From a virus: a DNA stretch of 51,215 nucleotides. A model generated the notes under the pieces. That model was not told the DNA's origin. It saw only the letters and a list, made by a program, of their open reading frames with translations, and searched no databases. The stretch is from IMG/VR virus record IMGVR_UViG_3300035698_028037, positions 1-51,215 of that record; one strand, 5' to 3'. Positions 15,456 through 23,423 of this stretch are shown here, piece by piece. The position numbers were made by a program, and so were the translations under genes. Each line of letters opens with the position of its first letter. Position 1 is the first letter of the stretch.

Positions 15456-16259
15456 TTATGATCCCATCTCCACTATTTTCTGGATGGTTGGTTCCCAGAT
15501 CTGTCGCAATCCGCTGCCTCTGTTCTTGGCCAGATATCTGATACCATTCTCATTGATATAGGAATCGGTTAGGAGATGTCTCCTATTGACGACTTTTATA
15601 TTGCCCTCTCCATCATCTACTTGCACAGGAATGTTTGATAATCTGGCCAGTACATCTACGTAGGCACCACTCTCCGATGACAACTGACCAGAGAACATAG
15701 GGGCGATCAGATCGCGTTTCTCATCTATCTTCTCTAGGCAGGTCATGAAGACATGAATACGATCCCCACCCTCTTTCGTATAGGCCAACTCTTTGAATGC
15801 GCGAATGAACTTGCGCATTTGATCTCCAGTCTTGAGCCAATCCTGCCTGGTTGGTACTACTGTACCTCCCAGATCCGTATAATCACTCTGACCATCCTTG
15901 ATATCTCTCAGTATCGTCCCTAGACTATATTTCTTCTGAAGTTCTGTGAGACTATCAATTCCGAGTGCCTTATAATGATGGTTATCATGTCGGAAGAAGT
16001 CATATATGTCCTGTATCTCTCTCCATGAGAGAGGCCTTACTATATCGACATTCTTGCCTTTCAGAGTTTTAGTACCTCCCTCGACATCCATCAATAGGAA
16101 TGGTGTCGTCGGTGGATAGTCTATGGCAGTACCAAGGAGATAAGTCTTACCAGACCCTGTTTCTCCATATATGATCGTATTGATGAACTCCGTATCCTCC
16201 GGTCGCTCAACAGCGAATGGGAGATCTGGGGATTCACTCTGTACCGGTCGCTTTGGCAT
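15456..16259 (-). CDS. RecA-fold AAA ATPase (AAA_24/Sak4-like recombination protein)
   Basis: This 267-residue protein starts at the ATG at 16259, supported by GGAGGG 6 bases upstream (an earlier ATG at 16307 overlaps the lipoprotein gene). It has Walker A YGETGSGKTYLLG, Walker B-like LLMDVEGG, and ALGIDSLTEL. These match the phage nucleotide-binding AAA_24 group, which includes Sak4-type single-strand annealing or recombinase proteins. It lies next to the SSB-like and nuclease genes, in keeping with a recombination module. Confidence 0.82.
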   Translation of the reverse strand: MPKRPVQSESPDLPFAVERPEDTEFINTIIYGETGSGKTYLLGTAIDYPPTTPFLLMDVEGGTKTLKGKNVDIVRPLSWREIQDIYDFFRHDNHHYKALGIDSLTELQKKYSLGTILRDIKDGQSDYTDLGGTVVPTRQDWLKTGDQMRKFIRAFKELAYTKEGGDRIHVFMTCLEKIDEKRDLIAPMFSGQLSSESGAYVDVLARLSNIPVQVDDGEGNIKVVNRRHLLTDSYINENGIRYLAKNRGSGLRQIWEPTIQKIVEMGS

Positions 16260-16269
16260 CCTTACCCTC

Positions 16270-16704
16270 CTATTTTCTGTCTTGTCCTGCCTTCTTACAT
16301 AGGTCATTCATGATCACCAAGAGTTTAGCCTCATCCTCAGTAGGAGGATCACTCATCATGCTCTCTAGCATATTCATACCTGGGCCGCAAACTAGACCTG
16401 CTCCTTCTCTTTCGATACGAGCCTGCTCTGTAGCACGTATTTCTGCTATAGTATTGGTTTCCCCAAAGATCGTTATGAGTTCGTTATCAGCAGGTATCAA
16501 GACACCCGTAGTCGTCTGCTCTTGTGTCGATGTCGTAGGTGATATCTGCTCTTGTATTGATATCGTAGGGGATGCTTGTGTCGTAATAGAAGGAGATACC
16601 TGCTCTTGTATCGTAGTAGAAGGAGATGCTTGTGTCGCAGTAGAAGAGGAGCATCCGACTGACAGTAAGGTAACTAAGATAATAGCGATTAGTATCCTTT
16701 TCAT
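16270..16704 (-). CDS. Repeat-bearing lipoprotein
   Basis: The 144-residue protein has a short lipoprotein-type signal (MKRILIAIILVTLLSVGCSS) with a slightly atypical lipobox SVGC. A Thr/Ser/Gln-rich linker follows, built of about two and a half 18-residue repeats (TQASPS..IQEQVSPSI type) at roughly 16500-16640. A short C-terminal domain with two more cysteines completes it. It would be anchored outside the membrane. Phage lipoproteins often block superinfection or serve lysis; either is possible here. CTAGGAGGT precedes the ATG. It interrupts an otherwise DNA-metabolism operon. Confidence 0.8.
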   Translation of the reverse strand: MKRILIAIILVTLLSVGCSSSTATQASPSTTIQEQVSPSITTQASPTISIQEQISPTTSTQEQTTTGVLIPADNELITIFGETNTIAEIRATEQARIEREGAGLVCGPGMNMLESMMSDPPTEDEAKLLVIMNDLCKKAGQDRK

Positions 16705-16767
16705 TTCCCACCTCCTAGAGCTACTATATCCCTTCCCAGGGAGGTTCTATAATACTGTTCTCCGTCG

Positions 16768-17640
16768 TCATCCCCTCTGATTATATGTCTCCGCCAGTAA
16801 ATAGCGATAGTCCTCGCCGAGCATATAAGCTCGACATATGGGCTGGAAATCACACTGAGAACAACGCACCAGGTTCGGAGATGGATAGATTGCGAAATCC
16901 TCACGCTTAGATTCCATATATTGCCAATATGCTCTATGGAGGAAGATGTCGATCTGTCTTTGATTCCGATAGATCTTAACTCGCTCGAATAGCTTGTTCT
17001 TCACCCTGGACGACGGCAGTTGCTTGCGCAGGCCGTTGTATATGACCCCAGACATCTCTCCTTCGAATCCCTTCTTCTCAGCAGCAGCTTGAGCCACGAA
17101 CGTCTGAGCTGTCATCTGATGATCTAGATCTAGGAAATTGGGAGAGAATTGTGAGAAGGTCTTATGTTCCAGGCTGAATAAACGACCGGTCTGATTATCT
17201 CTGACGAGCCCATCTAATCTCACAGAAACAGAGCAGACTGGATCTGAACATCCCTCAGGTGGAGGCAGAGGCCTGGTCATGAACTGCTCCGTGGCAAGCA
17301 CCTCGAAATCGTCCTTCGGATATTCCTCTAGATACCCTGTGAGCATCCCCACTCCAAGATTCTTCATATCGAAAAGCTCATTAGCTGCATCAGGATACTC
17401 TACGCCAATCTCATGGATACGCTTGTCCGCCCATAACTCAAAGGATTTGATAGGATCCTTCTTTTCCCCATAATACTGCTCCAGGGCATAGTGGATCCCT
17501 GTTCCGAATTCGAGAGCCGAAGATGAACGATGAGGCTTATATCCCTTGCGATAGCTCAAATACCATGCGAATCGACAACTCATGGCATCAAGCTGACTTG
17601 GCGATATTGTATCTGCTTTTTCTAGCTTCTGTCTTCCCAT
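16768..17640 (-). CDS. PD-(D/E)XK nuclease, Cas4/RecB-like with Fe-S cysteines
   Basis: This 290-residue nuclease has the N-terminal SPSQLDAMSCRFAWYLSY motif, SVRLDGLV and FSLEHKTFS (catalytic D, E-x-K), and a C-terminal cysteine cluster RCSQCDFQPIC. Together with the N-terminal C22 this gives the four-cysteine Fe-S arrangement of Cas4/AddB-type exonucleases. It probably resects DNA ends for the recombination ATPase encoded downstream. TAGGAGGG overlaps the end of the SNF2 gene just before its start. Confidence 0.88.
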   Translation of the reverse strand: MGRQKLEKADTISPSQLDAMSCRFAWYLSYRKGYKPHRSSSALEFGTGIHYALEQYYGEKKDPIKSFELWADKRIHEIGVEYPDAANELFDMKNLGVGMLTGYLEEYPKDDFEVLATEQFMTRPLPPPEGCSDPVCSVSVRLDGLVRDNQTGRLFSLEHKTFSQFSPNFLDLDHQMTAQTFVAQAAAEKKGFEGEMSGVIYNGLRKQLPSSRVKNKLFERVKIYRNQRQIDIFLHRAYWQYMESKREDFAIYPSPNLVRCSQCDFQPICRAYMLGEDYRYLLAETYNQRG

Positions 17641-17646
17641 GTTATC

Positions 17647-19209
17647 TCACCCTCCTACTATCGTTTGGCATCTGGCTTTCATCCTCTTAATAAGCTCATT
17701 CGTGCTCATCTTCCCTTTCTCACGAATGATGTCTTCGATGTAATCCTCGATCGTATCAACGCTCTTAATCACGATGATCTCTACTTCACTCTCCTGCCCT
17801 ATCCTATGAATACGTTTCATCGCATGTCTATTACCAGCTGGATGCCATGCTAGATCGAGGAAGATCGCTCTCTTCGCTTGAGTGAGAGTGAGGCTCTCTC
17901 CTCCCGTCTTATGTGTAATGATGAGGACACGGAAATCCGATCCGAACTTCTCTTTGACTTCATCTCGGTTTCTAGTCCTCCCCGTGAGCATATCACATGA
18001 AATCCCACATCTACTCAGCTTGTTACATATGATGTCCGCAGCTTGCTCGAAAGACGTGAATATGACTGCTGGCTCTTCGCGTCCGATCAGCAACTCGACC
18101 AACATATCGATTTTATCTGGGCCGTCATAGTCGTCAAATAGTAGTCTCGGGCTGATCGCCAGTTGGCGTAGCCTGGTGATCTGTGCCACTTTGACTCTGG
18201 CAGAGACAGTTGAGTCTTCGAAAGTAGATATCCATTCCTCTTCCATTGGTTGATATAGGGATCTATGATCCTTAGGGAGGATATAGTCTACTTTCTGACG
18301 TATAATATCAGGAAGTTCTTTGACGCTCTCATCTCGATGCAACATATAAGGTGATATCATTCTATGGAGATTATCGTTCTCTCGTTCCTTAACGCCTTCG
18401 ATCTTCATTCCGAACCCAGAGTTAATAACCTCAAAGAATCTGAAAATGTAACTCCAATAGGAGGAGAACCGATCAGGATCACATAGGTGAAGCAGCGTCC
18501 ACATATCACAATCTGAATTGACTGTTGGAGTCGCTGTGAGCAAGAACAGATAATCGATATCCCCAGCTATCTTCCTGAGGATCTTGAAAGCCTGCGTCTT
18601 ACGATTCCGAATATGATGAGCCTCGTCTACTATTAGGATATCAAGGTGAGAAGATCTTAGAGTGCTAATATTATCGTAGTTTACGATGGACGTCTGACTA
18701 GAATCTTGATGGCTAACGACGGCTACTCCCCTATTAGGATCATGACGCATCTCACCTAACGAGAAATAGGTACTCATGTGCCATGCCCAGCTAGATATAT
18801 TGCTACTGTTGCAGATGATGCCAATGTGGAGAGGATCATTCCCTCTCAGAAGAGAGCAGGCAGCGGCTGCCTCAACGGTCTTGCCCAGTCCCTGATCATC
18901 TGCGAGGATCCCCTTCTTGATAGCGATGAGCCATTTCGATCCGACTCTCTGATACGGATATAAGCGTTTATCCCCATCATCATCTTTTCGAGATCGAATA
19001 TCATAGAGGGTTTTTTGATGATCCTTTACCTCTCGCATCCTACTCTCAAGCTCGCCACTCATATTCAAACCTGGATTGCGATTGAGGAGTCGTCTTAGGA
19101 TATCACCACATATGGGAAAAGATCGAGTCTGTTTGAACGGGCAGAGTTCTGATGGTATTCGAACTTCTACGCCTGCGAACATGCGATCATGATAGAGATA
19201 AACTATCAT
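17647..19209 (-). CDS. SNF2-family DNA-dependent ATPase/helicase
   Basis: This 520-residue protein has YPYQRVGSKWL (Q motif-like), ILADDQGLGKT (motif I), LIVDEAHHIRN (II), LFLLTATP (III), IFTSFEQAADI (IV), ITHKTGGESLTLTQA (V), and LAWHPAGNRHAMKRIHRIGQ (VI), which are diagnostic of SNF2 enzymes. No extra nuclease domain is present. Such phage proteins are thought to remodel replication or recombination intermediates. It follows the RuvC-like gene by 4 bases. Confidence 0.93.
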   Translation of the reverse strand: MIVYLYHDRMFAGVEVRIPSELCPFKQTRSFPICGDILRRLLNRNPGLNMSGELESRMREVKDHQKTLYDIRSRKDDDGDKRLYPYQRVGSKWLIAIKKGILADDQGLGKTVEAAAACSLLRGNDPLHIGIICNSSNISSWAWHMSTYFSLGEMRHDPNRGVAVVSHQDSSQTSIVNYDNISTLRSSHLDILIVDEAHHIRNRKTQAFKILRKIAGDIDYLFLLTATPTVNSDCDMWTLLHLCDPDRFSSYWSYIFRFFEVINSGFGMKIEGVKERENDNLHRMISPYMLHRDESVKELPDIIRQKVDYILPKDHRSLYQPMEEEWISTFEDSTVSARVKVAQITRLRQLAISPRLLFDDYDGPDKIDMLVELLIGREEPAVIFTSFEQAADIICNKLSRCGISCDMLTGRTRNRDEVKEKFGSDFRVLIITHKTGGESLTLTQAKRAIFLDLAWHPAGNRHAMKRIHRIGQESEVEIIVIKSVDTIEDYIEDIIREKGKMSTNELIKRMKARCQTIVGG

Positions 19210-19213
19210 GATC

Positions 19214-19579
19214 TCACTTGCCCCATGACTCTATGTATGACAAGACGTGTGTCCTTGCAGAGTATATATGAGGGCTGAGCCCTCTTGGTTTTCTCTTACC
19301 TTGCAATATAGAAGGATTGCTTCGTACCACATCTATCTGGACGGCCTCGGCATACATTTCACATATGCCAATGGCCTTGAGAGGAGGTTCCATGCTGACG
19401 ACTGGGTTGCCCAATACTGATTCCACGATGAGTAGATCTGGCGATGCTTTGTGAAGGGCATTCCATAACAATAGAAGGGATGTGACCTCAGTCTCTAGAG
19501 ATACTATCCCATCTACTATTAGTGATAGACCGGTCGTGGATCCAGGGTCAACACCGAGTAGTCTCACGTTGTAAATCAT
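19214..19579 (-). CDS. RuvC-like Holliday junction resolvase
   Basis: This 121-residue RNase H-fold protein has LLGVDPGSTTG (D11), LLIVESVLG (Glu) and a C-terminal SPHIYSARTHVL helix with conserved-type His residues. This is the acidic-residue order of phage RuvC-like resolvases. It is shorter than RuvC (about 170 residues), as in many phages. It is the first gene of the long leftward operon; the promoter should lie in 19580-19729. Confidence 0.78.
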   Translation of the reverse strand: MIYNVRLLGVDPGSTTGLSLIVDGIVSLETEVTSLLLLWNALHKASPDLLIVESVLGNPVVSMEPPLKAIGICEMYAEAVQIDVVRSNPSILQGKRKPRGLSPHIYSARTHVLSYIESWGK

Positions 19580-19729
19580 AGCACCAAGGGGATACGAGAG
19601 ATAATAGAGGTGGGTACAGTACGAAAGTACTGGCGCGGATAACCCGAATGTGTTATACCTCGGAGATCATTATTTTCTCTACTATGGTCACCAGGGAGGC
19701 GGAGACATTGAGAACGAGAGGAGATAGCG
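19580..19729. promoter_or_regulatory. Divergent control region between leftward operon and small membrane gene
   Basis: Genes leave this gap in both directions. CAGTAC-GAAA-GTACTG at 19617-19632 is a perfect 6-bp hairpin with a GAAA loop. Rightward, AATGTGTTATAC near 19648-19659 resembles an extended -10. Leftward, TATTAT on the minus strand near 19600 is a candidate -10. No convincing -35 elements were seen. Confidence 0.45.
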
Positions 19730-19873
19730 ATGGAAGGAATTCCGATCACCAATGTATGGGAATGGATGGTCCAGAACTGGGCTGTAGGCCTAAGCTACCT
19801 GGTGACCTTCGTGAGTGGAGGCGCATTCATGCTTTTGATGAGAGCGTTCTTCACTCGAAGCAACCCCAAGTAA
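19730..19873 (+). CDS. 47-residue single-helix membrane protein
   Basis: The ATG at 19730 is preceded by GAGAGGAGAT. The protein starts MEGIPITNVWEWM and has one hydrophobic helix (residues about 17-41, GLSYLVTFVSGGAFMLLMRA) and a short basic tail (TRSNPK). It is the first rightward gene after the divergent region. Function is unknown; a small holin or membrane-targeted effector is possible. Confidence 0.65.
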   Translation: MEGIPITNVWEWMVQNWAVGLSYLVTFVSGGAFMLLMRAFFTRSNPK

Positions 19874-19912
19874 GACCGATATCCCGCCTCCCTTTACCAT
19901 TTCCTCATATCA

Positions 19913-19942
19913 AAAATTCATTATATTGATATAATGAATTTT
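19913..19942. repeat. AT-rich palindrome, site 1
   Basis: The arms AAAATTCATTATAT (19913-19926) and its exact complement (19929-19942) surround a 2-base centre: 14-bp perfect dyad. The same sequence unit recurs as an inverted pair at 23311-23353. Both sites lie about 30 bases upstream of an ATGTGATA motif and a rightward gene, which suggests an operator for a phage regulator. Confidence 0.85.
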
Positions 19943-19970
19943 CGCTAGGGGGATGTACAAATGTTATTAG

Positions 19971-19979
19971 ATGTGATAC
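19971..19979 (+). promoter_or_regulatory. Candidate extended -10 promoter for the HNH operon
   Basis: ATGTGATAC reads as extended -10 TG-T-GATACA. The core ATGTGATA recurs at 23383 and 28670, each in front of a rightward gene. No strong -35 is seen. The predicted start of transcription would be near 19986, about 30 bases before the HNH gene ATG. Confidence 0.5.
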
Positions 19980-20016
19980 ATTGTTAGTGGACGGAACGAT
20001 GAAGAAGGAGAACAGG

Positions 20017-20415
20017 ATGACAGAGAGAGGGGAAGCAGGATACCAGGGATCGAAGTGGATCCGAAGAGAGAAGAGACTGGCCATCTACGTTCGAGACGGA
20101 CTGGCCTGCGCCTACTGCGGAGCCACGATCGAGGACGGCGCGATCCTGACCCTCGATCACCTGATCCCTTACAACAAGAATGGAGGAAACCACGAGAGCA
20201 ACCTGGTAACGGCCTGCCGGAGATGCAACTCCTCCAGGCAGGATCGACCGGTAGCTAAGTTCGCTAGGACAATCGCAGAGTACCTGAACGGAGGTACGAC
20301 CGCCGAGATGATCACCAGCCACGTCAGGAACTGCCAGAGACGGCAGATCAATGTGGAGGCAGCCAAAGAGATCATAGCGAAGAGAGGCAGCTGGCAGGCT
20401 GCCATGAACGGATAG
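20017..20415 (+). CDS. HNH endonuclease
   Basis: This 132-residue protein has an HNH core: LACAYCGATIEDGAILTLDH with LIPYNKNGGNHESNLVTACRRCNSS. It shows two CxxC zinc pairs and the catalytic His in LDHL. I chose the ATG at 20017 because AAGGAG lies 7 bases upstream (an ATG at 19999 and an earlier TTG are in frame). Free-standing HNH proteins in phages may be homing nucleases or packaging-associated; it is far from the terminase genes here. Confidence 0.85.
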   Translation: MTERGEAGYQGSKWIRREKRLAIYVRDGLACAYCGATIEDGAILTLDHLIPYNKNGGNHESNLVTACRRCNSSRQDRPVAKFARTIAEYLNGGTTAEMITSHVRNCQRRQINVEAAKEIIAKRGSWQAAMNG

Positions 20416-20424
20416 AGGAACAAG

Positions 20425-20619
20425 ATGAACAGGAATAGAGACTGCCAGGGATGCGAATACAATACTCCAATGTCGAAGGGAGGACTCGGAAGGATATGCA
20501 ATGGCAATACTCAGCCTGAGAGATGCCCAGAGTGGGCTATCAAGGAATATCGGAGAGAGATGAGACCTAGGATCTTAGTAATGTCAGACGTATCTGCATA
20601 TATGAGAGGAGTCAGATGA
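20425..20619 (+). CDS. Small cysteine-containing protein
   Basis: The 64-residue protein contains CQGCEYN near the N-terminus plus two more cysteines (RICNG, ERCPEW), enough for one zinc site. It is not assigned to a family. Its stop overlaps the next start (ATGA at 20616-20619), indicating coupling with the Spo11-like gene. Confidence 0.65.
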   Translation: MNRNRDCQGCEYNTPMSKGGLGRICNGNTQPERCPEWAIKEYRREMRPRILVMSDVSAYMRGVR

Positions 20620-21872
20620 ACCATCAAGACCGTAAGACACAGATCCTGAACGAAGCCGAGGGTAGAGGTCTCACAACGAAGGATATCAAAGTCCTTTTCA
20701 CAGATCCTTATCTGGTTGGCACGGAGGGAGAATATCGAGATTCCAGATGGGCAGCCAATCTCTGGGAAGAGATGATGGACAGCAGGCAGAAACCCCTTCA
20801 CATCAGAGGGTTTCACTACTGGGTTCAGAGTCGCAGGGTGCGCAAGCCCAACGGCAAGATCTACGGTGATGACCCTATCAAGGACTGGAGATGGCTCACG
20901 AAGGCATGTCAGATCGCACGATACCTGGAGATCGGAGGGTGGAAGGGACTCGTTGATATGAAGCACCCCGAGATCACTGACTACGATCAGTATGATGACC
21001 CCGAGATCAACCTTCATATCACTGACAGTACCGTGGAGGATGCTGTAAAGGGAGATCTCAGCAACATGGTAGATGATCTGATGAATAGGGCCAGGTCTAT
21101 GGCTCCAAGATACAATCACGATGGGTATCAGACTTATCATACGGAAGTCTGGTGTGAGAAAGGATCAATGGGGTTCATTATCAACCCAGTATGCAAGCGC
21201 AACGGCGCAGCATATCAGCCTTTAGTCGGCCAGTCGTCCGTCGAGAAGGTCGAAATGCTTGTGAGGAGGATAATTAGAGCCATAAGAGCAGATAAGAAAG
21301 TCCGCATATGGTACATAGCTGACTGGGATCGATATGGATGGAGCATGGTGACAGCAGTAGCGAGGAAGCTGGAGTTCATAATGGTAAGGGATGGCATCGA
21401 AGCGGATGTCAAACTCACCAGGCTAGCCCTGAATGAGGAACAGATAAACAAATATGGTCTCCCGAAGGCACCGAAGCTGGGAGAAGCCGTGGTCGAGTTG
21501 GATGCTCTAGAGGCCATTCATCCTGGTGAGCTGAGTAAGATCATCAAGGACACAATCAATCCCTATGTGGATCGTCATAATCCGCAGATAGTGAGGGAAG
21601 AGAACGATCGGATGGAAGAGAGGCTTCAGGAGATACTAGAGGAAATGCTACGACCGGTCTTGGAAGCAGCCCTGGACGATATCTCTCTGAAATTCGAGGG
21701 AGATGTCGATATCAACCTGAGAGACTGCTTAGATCCAGAATTCACTCCACCTGAGAGGGATCATGAAGTGGATGAGGACGACGACTGGGTGTTCGATAGC
21801 AACCGTGATTGGTTTGAACAGCTAGAGAGGTTCAAGGAGTACAAGGAATCCAGAGAAGAAGAGGCAAGATAG
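20616..21872 (+). CDS. Spo11/topoisomerase VI A-like protein (winged helix + Toprim)
   Basis: This 418-residue protein has an N-terminal winged-helix-like part with LHIRGFHYWVQSR, where Y68 is in the place of the catalytic tyrosine of topoisomerase VI A/Spo11. DWRWLTKACQIARYLEIGGW follows. The middle has a Toprim domain: EVWCEKGSMG (E181) and IWYIADWDRYGW (D236, D238), then ALNEEQINKYGLP and AVELDALEAIHPGEL. The last 80 residues are acidic and coiled. No GHKL ATPase B subunit is encoded. This matches the idea of 'Mini-A' proteins described in mobile elements. It may cut or nick DNA for recombination or replication initiation. Confidence 0.72.
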   Translation: MNHQDRKTQILNEAEGRGLTTKDIKVLFTDPYLVGTEGEYRDSRWAANLWEEMMDSRQKPLHIRGFHYWVQSRRVRKPNGKIYGDDPIKDWRWLTKACQIARYLEIGGWKGLVDMKHPEITDYDQYDDPEINLHITDSTVEDAVKGDLSNMVDDLMNRARSMAPRYNHDGYQTYHTEVWCEKGSMGFIINPVCKRNGAAYQPLVGQSSVEKVEMLVRRIIRAIRADKKVRIWYIADWDRYGWSMVTAVARKLEFIMVRDGIEADVKLTRLALNEEQINKYGLPKAPKLGEAVVELDALEAIHPGELSKIIKDTINPYVDRHNPQIVREENDRMEERLQEILEEMLRPVLEAALDDISLKFEGDVDINLRDCLDPEFTPPERDHEVDEDDDWVFDSNRDWFEQLERFKEYKESREEEAR

Positions 21873-21898
21873 GATCAACCTCGCTGTAAAAGCACCTC

Positions 21899-21961
21899 GT
21901 CTACATGAGGTAGACTCCCGATCTACCAACTGTCACCTACTAATCTCATCAGGTAGGTGAC
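21899..21961 (+). promoter_or_regulatory. Two consecutive hairpins after the Spo11-like gene
   Basis: GTCTAC/GTAGAC (21899-21904, 21910-21915) forms a 6-bp stem with a 5-base loop. GTCACCTAC (21932-21940) pairs with 21953-21961 as a 9-bp stem. Neither is followed by a T-run. They fill most of the 123-base gap before the next gene and may be processing or attenuation elements. Confidence 0.6.
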
Positions 21962-21995
21962 GGAGGGTAGCGTCAGAAGAAGAAAGGAGGGCGAG

Positions 21996-22439
21996 ATGTC
22001 ACTAATCAAAAGGGAAGGGATGATGGCTGGAGATCACGCAGTATTAGAAAAGGAGATCTTCTCAGACGGGAGCGAGACCTTCGACGTAGTGATCATAGCC
22101 AAGGACTCCAGGATCCGACTCAAGATGGCGAACTACAATGCAGCCTCAGACATGTGGGTCAAGCTCCATGAATACCCAGTGGTAGACATAGTCTCAGATA
22201 CCTGCGAGAGAGACACCACGAACAAGGAGACCAGGGACTGCATAGCTATGCTGACTGGATCATCGGTTAATCTTAGGTGGCCTACGCTACGGTGGCCAGA
22301 ACCCTCAGCTGAGAAGTGGGATGCGCTATCCTTCGTAACGTTCCACCTCGATGATCATACAGTGGAGACGATCTTGAAGTACGCCAAGGAGCATAACCTC
22401 AGAGTCACGAACATAAGAGAAGGGAGGATTTGGGTATAG
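21996..22439 (+). CDS. Hypothetical protein
   Basis: This 147-residue protein starts at the ATG at 21996, preceded by AAAGGAGG; an in-frame start further upstream would overlap the hairpin. The first half is beta-rich (HAVLEKEIFSDGSETFDVVI). The C-terminal half has FVTFHLDDHTVETILKYAKE, an alpha-helical segment. No family is recognised. It is part of the rightward accessory operon. Confidence 0.7.
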   Translation: MSLIKREGMMAGDHAVLEKEIFSDGSETFDVVIIAKDSRIRLKMANYNAASDMWVKLHEYPVVDIVSDTCERDTTNKETRDCIAMLTGSSVNLRWPTLRWPEPSAEKWDALSFVTFHLDDHTVETILKYAKEHNLRVTNIREGRIWV

Positions 22440-22493
22440 TCCGATTACCCGTTGCTCTAGAGCTTCGGTTCCAGAGCAGCAGGCAAGGTCGGA
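22440..22493 (+). ncRNA. Stable intergenic RNA stem with UUCG tetraloop
   Basis: Between two genes, TGCTCT (22453-22458) pairs with AGAGCA (22473-22478). Inside, GAGC and GTTC pair around a TTCG tetraloop, with one mismatch between the two helices. An outer pair TCCGA (22440-22444)/TCGGA (22489-22493) closes the element. A UUCG-capped 10-bp stem is exceptionally stable. No T-run follows. Function is unknown. Confidence 0.55.
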
Positions 22494-22518
22494 TAGCCCT
22501 GCGGGAAAGGGGAATGAG

Positions 22519-22743
22519 ATGTTAGAGGAAGAGATCCAACCAGGGGATATCATCAGAACTATCAGGGATATCTGCTACACCGATGGAAGTATGGTCATAG
22601 GAGAGGGAGATAGAGCAATATATATGGGGGGCTCCCAGATAAGGATGCTCAATGGTATAGCTGAGGATAAGATCTTCACCCTCACTATACTTGCACCCTT
22701 CGAGAAGGTGAAGAAGAGGACGATCTTAGATGCACAAGATTAG
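22519..22743 (+). CDS. Hypothetical small protein
   Basis: This 74-residue acidic protein begins MLEEEIQPGDIIRTIRD and has a beta-rich pattern (GDRAIYMGGSQIRML, IFTLTILAPF) that resembles small SH3-like barrels. No family is recognised. Its 3' end overlaps the start of the phosphoesterase gene by 14 bases. Confidence 0.65.
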   Translation: MLEEEIQPGDIIRTIRDICYTDGSMVIGEGDRAIYMGGSQIRMLNGIAEDKIFTLTILAPFEKVKKRTILDAQD

Positions 22744-23323
22744 GCATGTCAGGTATCATCTCCCAGAGGAGATAGACCCTGGGAGAGTTTGGTTCATCTC
22801 AGATCCTCACTTTGATCACGACAATATTCTCAAATATTGCTCCAGACCTTTCCGAGACATATCAGAGATGAATGCAGTCATCAAGAGGAACTGGAATAAG
22901 GCGATAAGGAAAGACGATCTAGTATTCTTCCTAGGGGATATGGCCTTCGGTAGGGGATCTCGCGCACCTCGATGGTGGGTATCCCAACTCAACGGGAAGA
23001 AGGTCTACATTAAAGGGTCTCACGATCATGGTATACGACCTACGTCCAACGTACCTTCGGTGATTACCATAGCGAACTCAATAGTCCTGGTGACAGATTA
23101 CGGAGAGGCTCTCCTGATACATAATCCTCATCAGGATATGGTTGCAGATTGGGAAGGATGGGTCATACACGGCCACGTTCATGATAGGAAGCCTCTGATA
23201 GATAGAGAGAGAATGATGATTAATGTGAGCGTAGAGGTCATAGACTATAAGCCTCGTAGTCTCAAAGAGATACGGAAGTCGATAGGGGATTCGATGAGGG
23301 AGGAACAGTCAATATCAATATAA
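22730..23323 (+). CDS. Calcineurin-like metallophosphoesterase
   Basis: This 197-residue enzyme has the metal ligands in order: FISDPHFDHDNI, VFFLGDMAFG, KGSHDHGI (a variant of GNHD), LIHNPHQ and VIHGHVHDR. NVSVEVIDYKP follows, as in the small phage phosphoesterases. It hydrolyses a phosphodiester or phosphomonoester of unknown identity. The stop codon lies inside the left arm of the AT-rich inverted repeat at 23311-23353. Confidence 0.88.
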   Translation: MHKIRHVRYHLPEEIDPGRVWFISDPHFDHDNILKYCSRPFRDISEMNAVIKRNWNKAIRKDDLVFFLGDMAFGRGSRAPRWWVSQLNGKKVYIKGSHDHGIRPTSNVPSVITIANSIVLVTDYGEALLIHNPHQDMVADWEGWVIHGHVHDRKPLIDRERMMINVSVEVIDYKPRSLKEIRKSIGDSMREEQSISI

Positions 23324-23353
23324 TGAATTTCCGAAATTCATTATATCAATATT
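23311..23353. repeat. AT-rich inverted repeat, site 2
   Basis: Arms of 20 bases (23311-23330 and 23334-23353) around CCG pair with two mismatches. Each arm contains the AAATTCATTATAT unit of the palindrome at 19913-19942. It overlaps the end of the phosphoesterase gene and lies 30 bases before the ATGTGATA motif at 23383. It probably binds the same factor as site 1. Confidence 0.85.
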
Positions 23354-23382
23354 ATACCAGGTGTATTTACGACCGTGTCTGC

Positions 23383-23391
23383 ATGTGATAA
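23383..23391 (+). promoter_or_regulatory. Candidate extended -10 promoter
   Basis: ATGTGATAAT contains TG-T-GATAAT, the best match to an extended -10 among the three related sites. Transcription would start near 23398 and give a short leader with AAGGAGGA before the ATG at 23424. Confidence 0.55.
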
Positions 23392-23423
23392 TCTGTTTTC
23401 AGAAGGACAAATAAGGAGGAAAG

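Noticed and set aside
16217-16780. Long plus-strand frame opposite the lipoprotein gene
   Set aside because: It lies antisense to two genes with good ribosome sites and mirrors the lipoprotein repeats; it is a shadow frame.
19648-19929. 93-codon frame overlapping the 47-residue membrane gene
   Set aside because: The shorter frame has a good ribosome site and a clear membrane helix; the longer one has neither.
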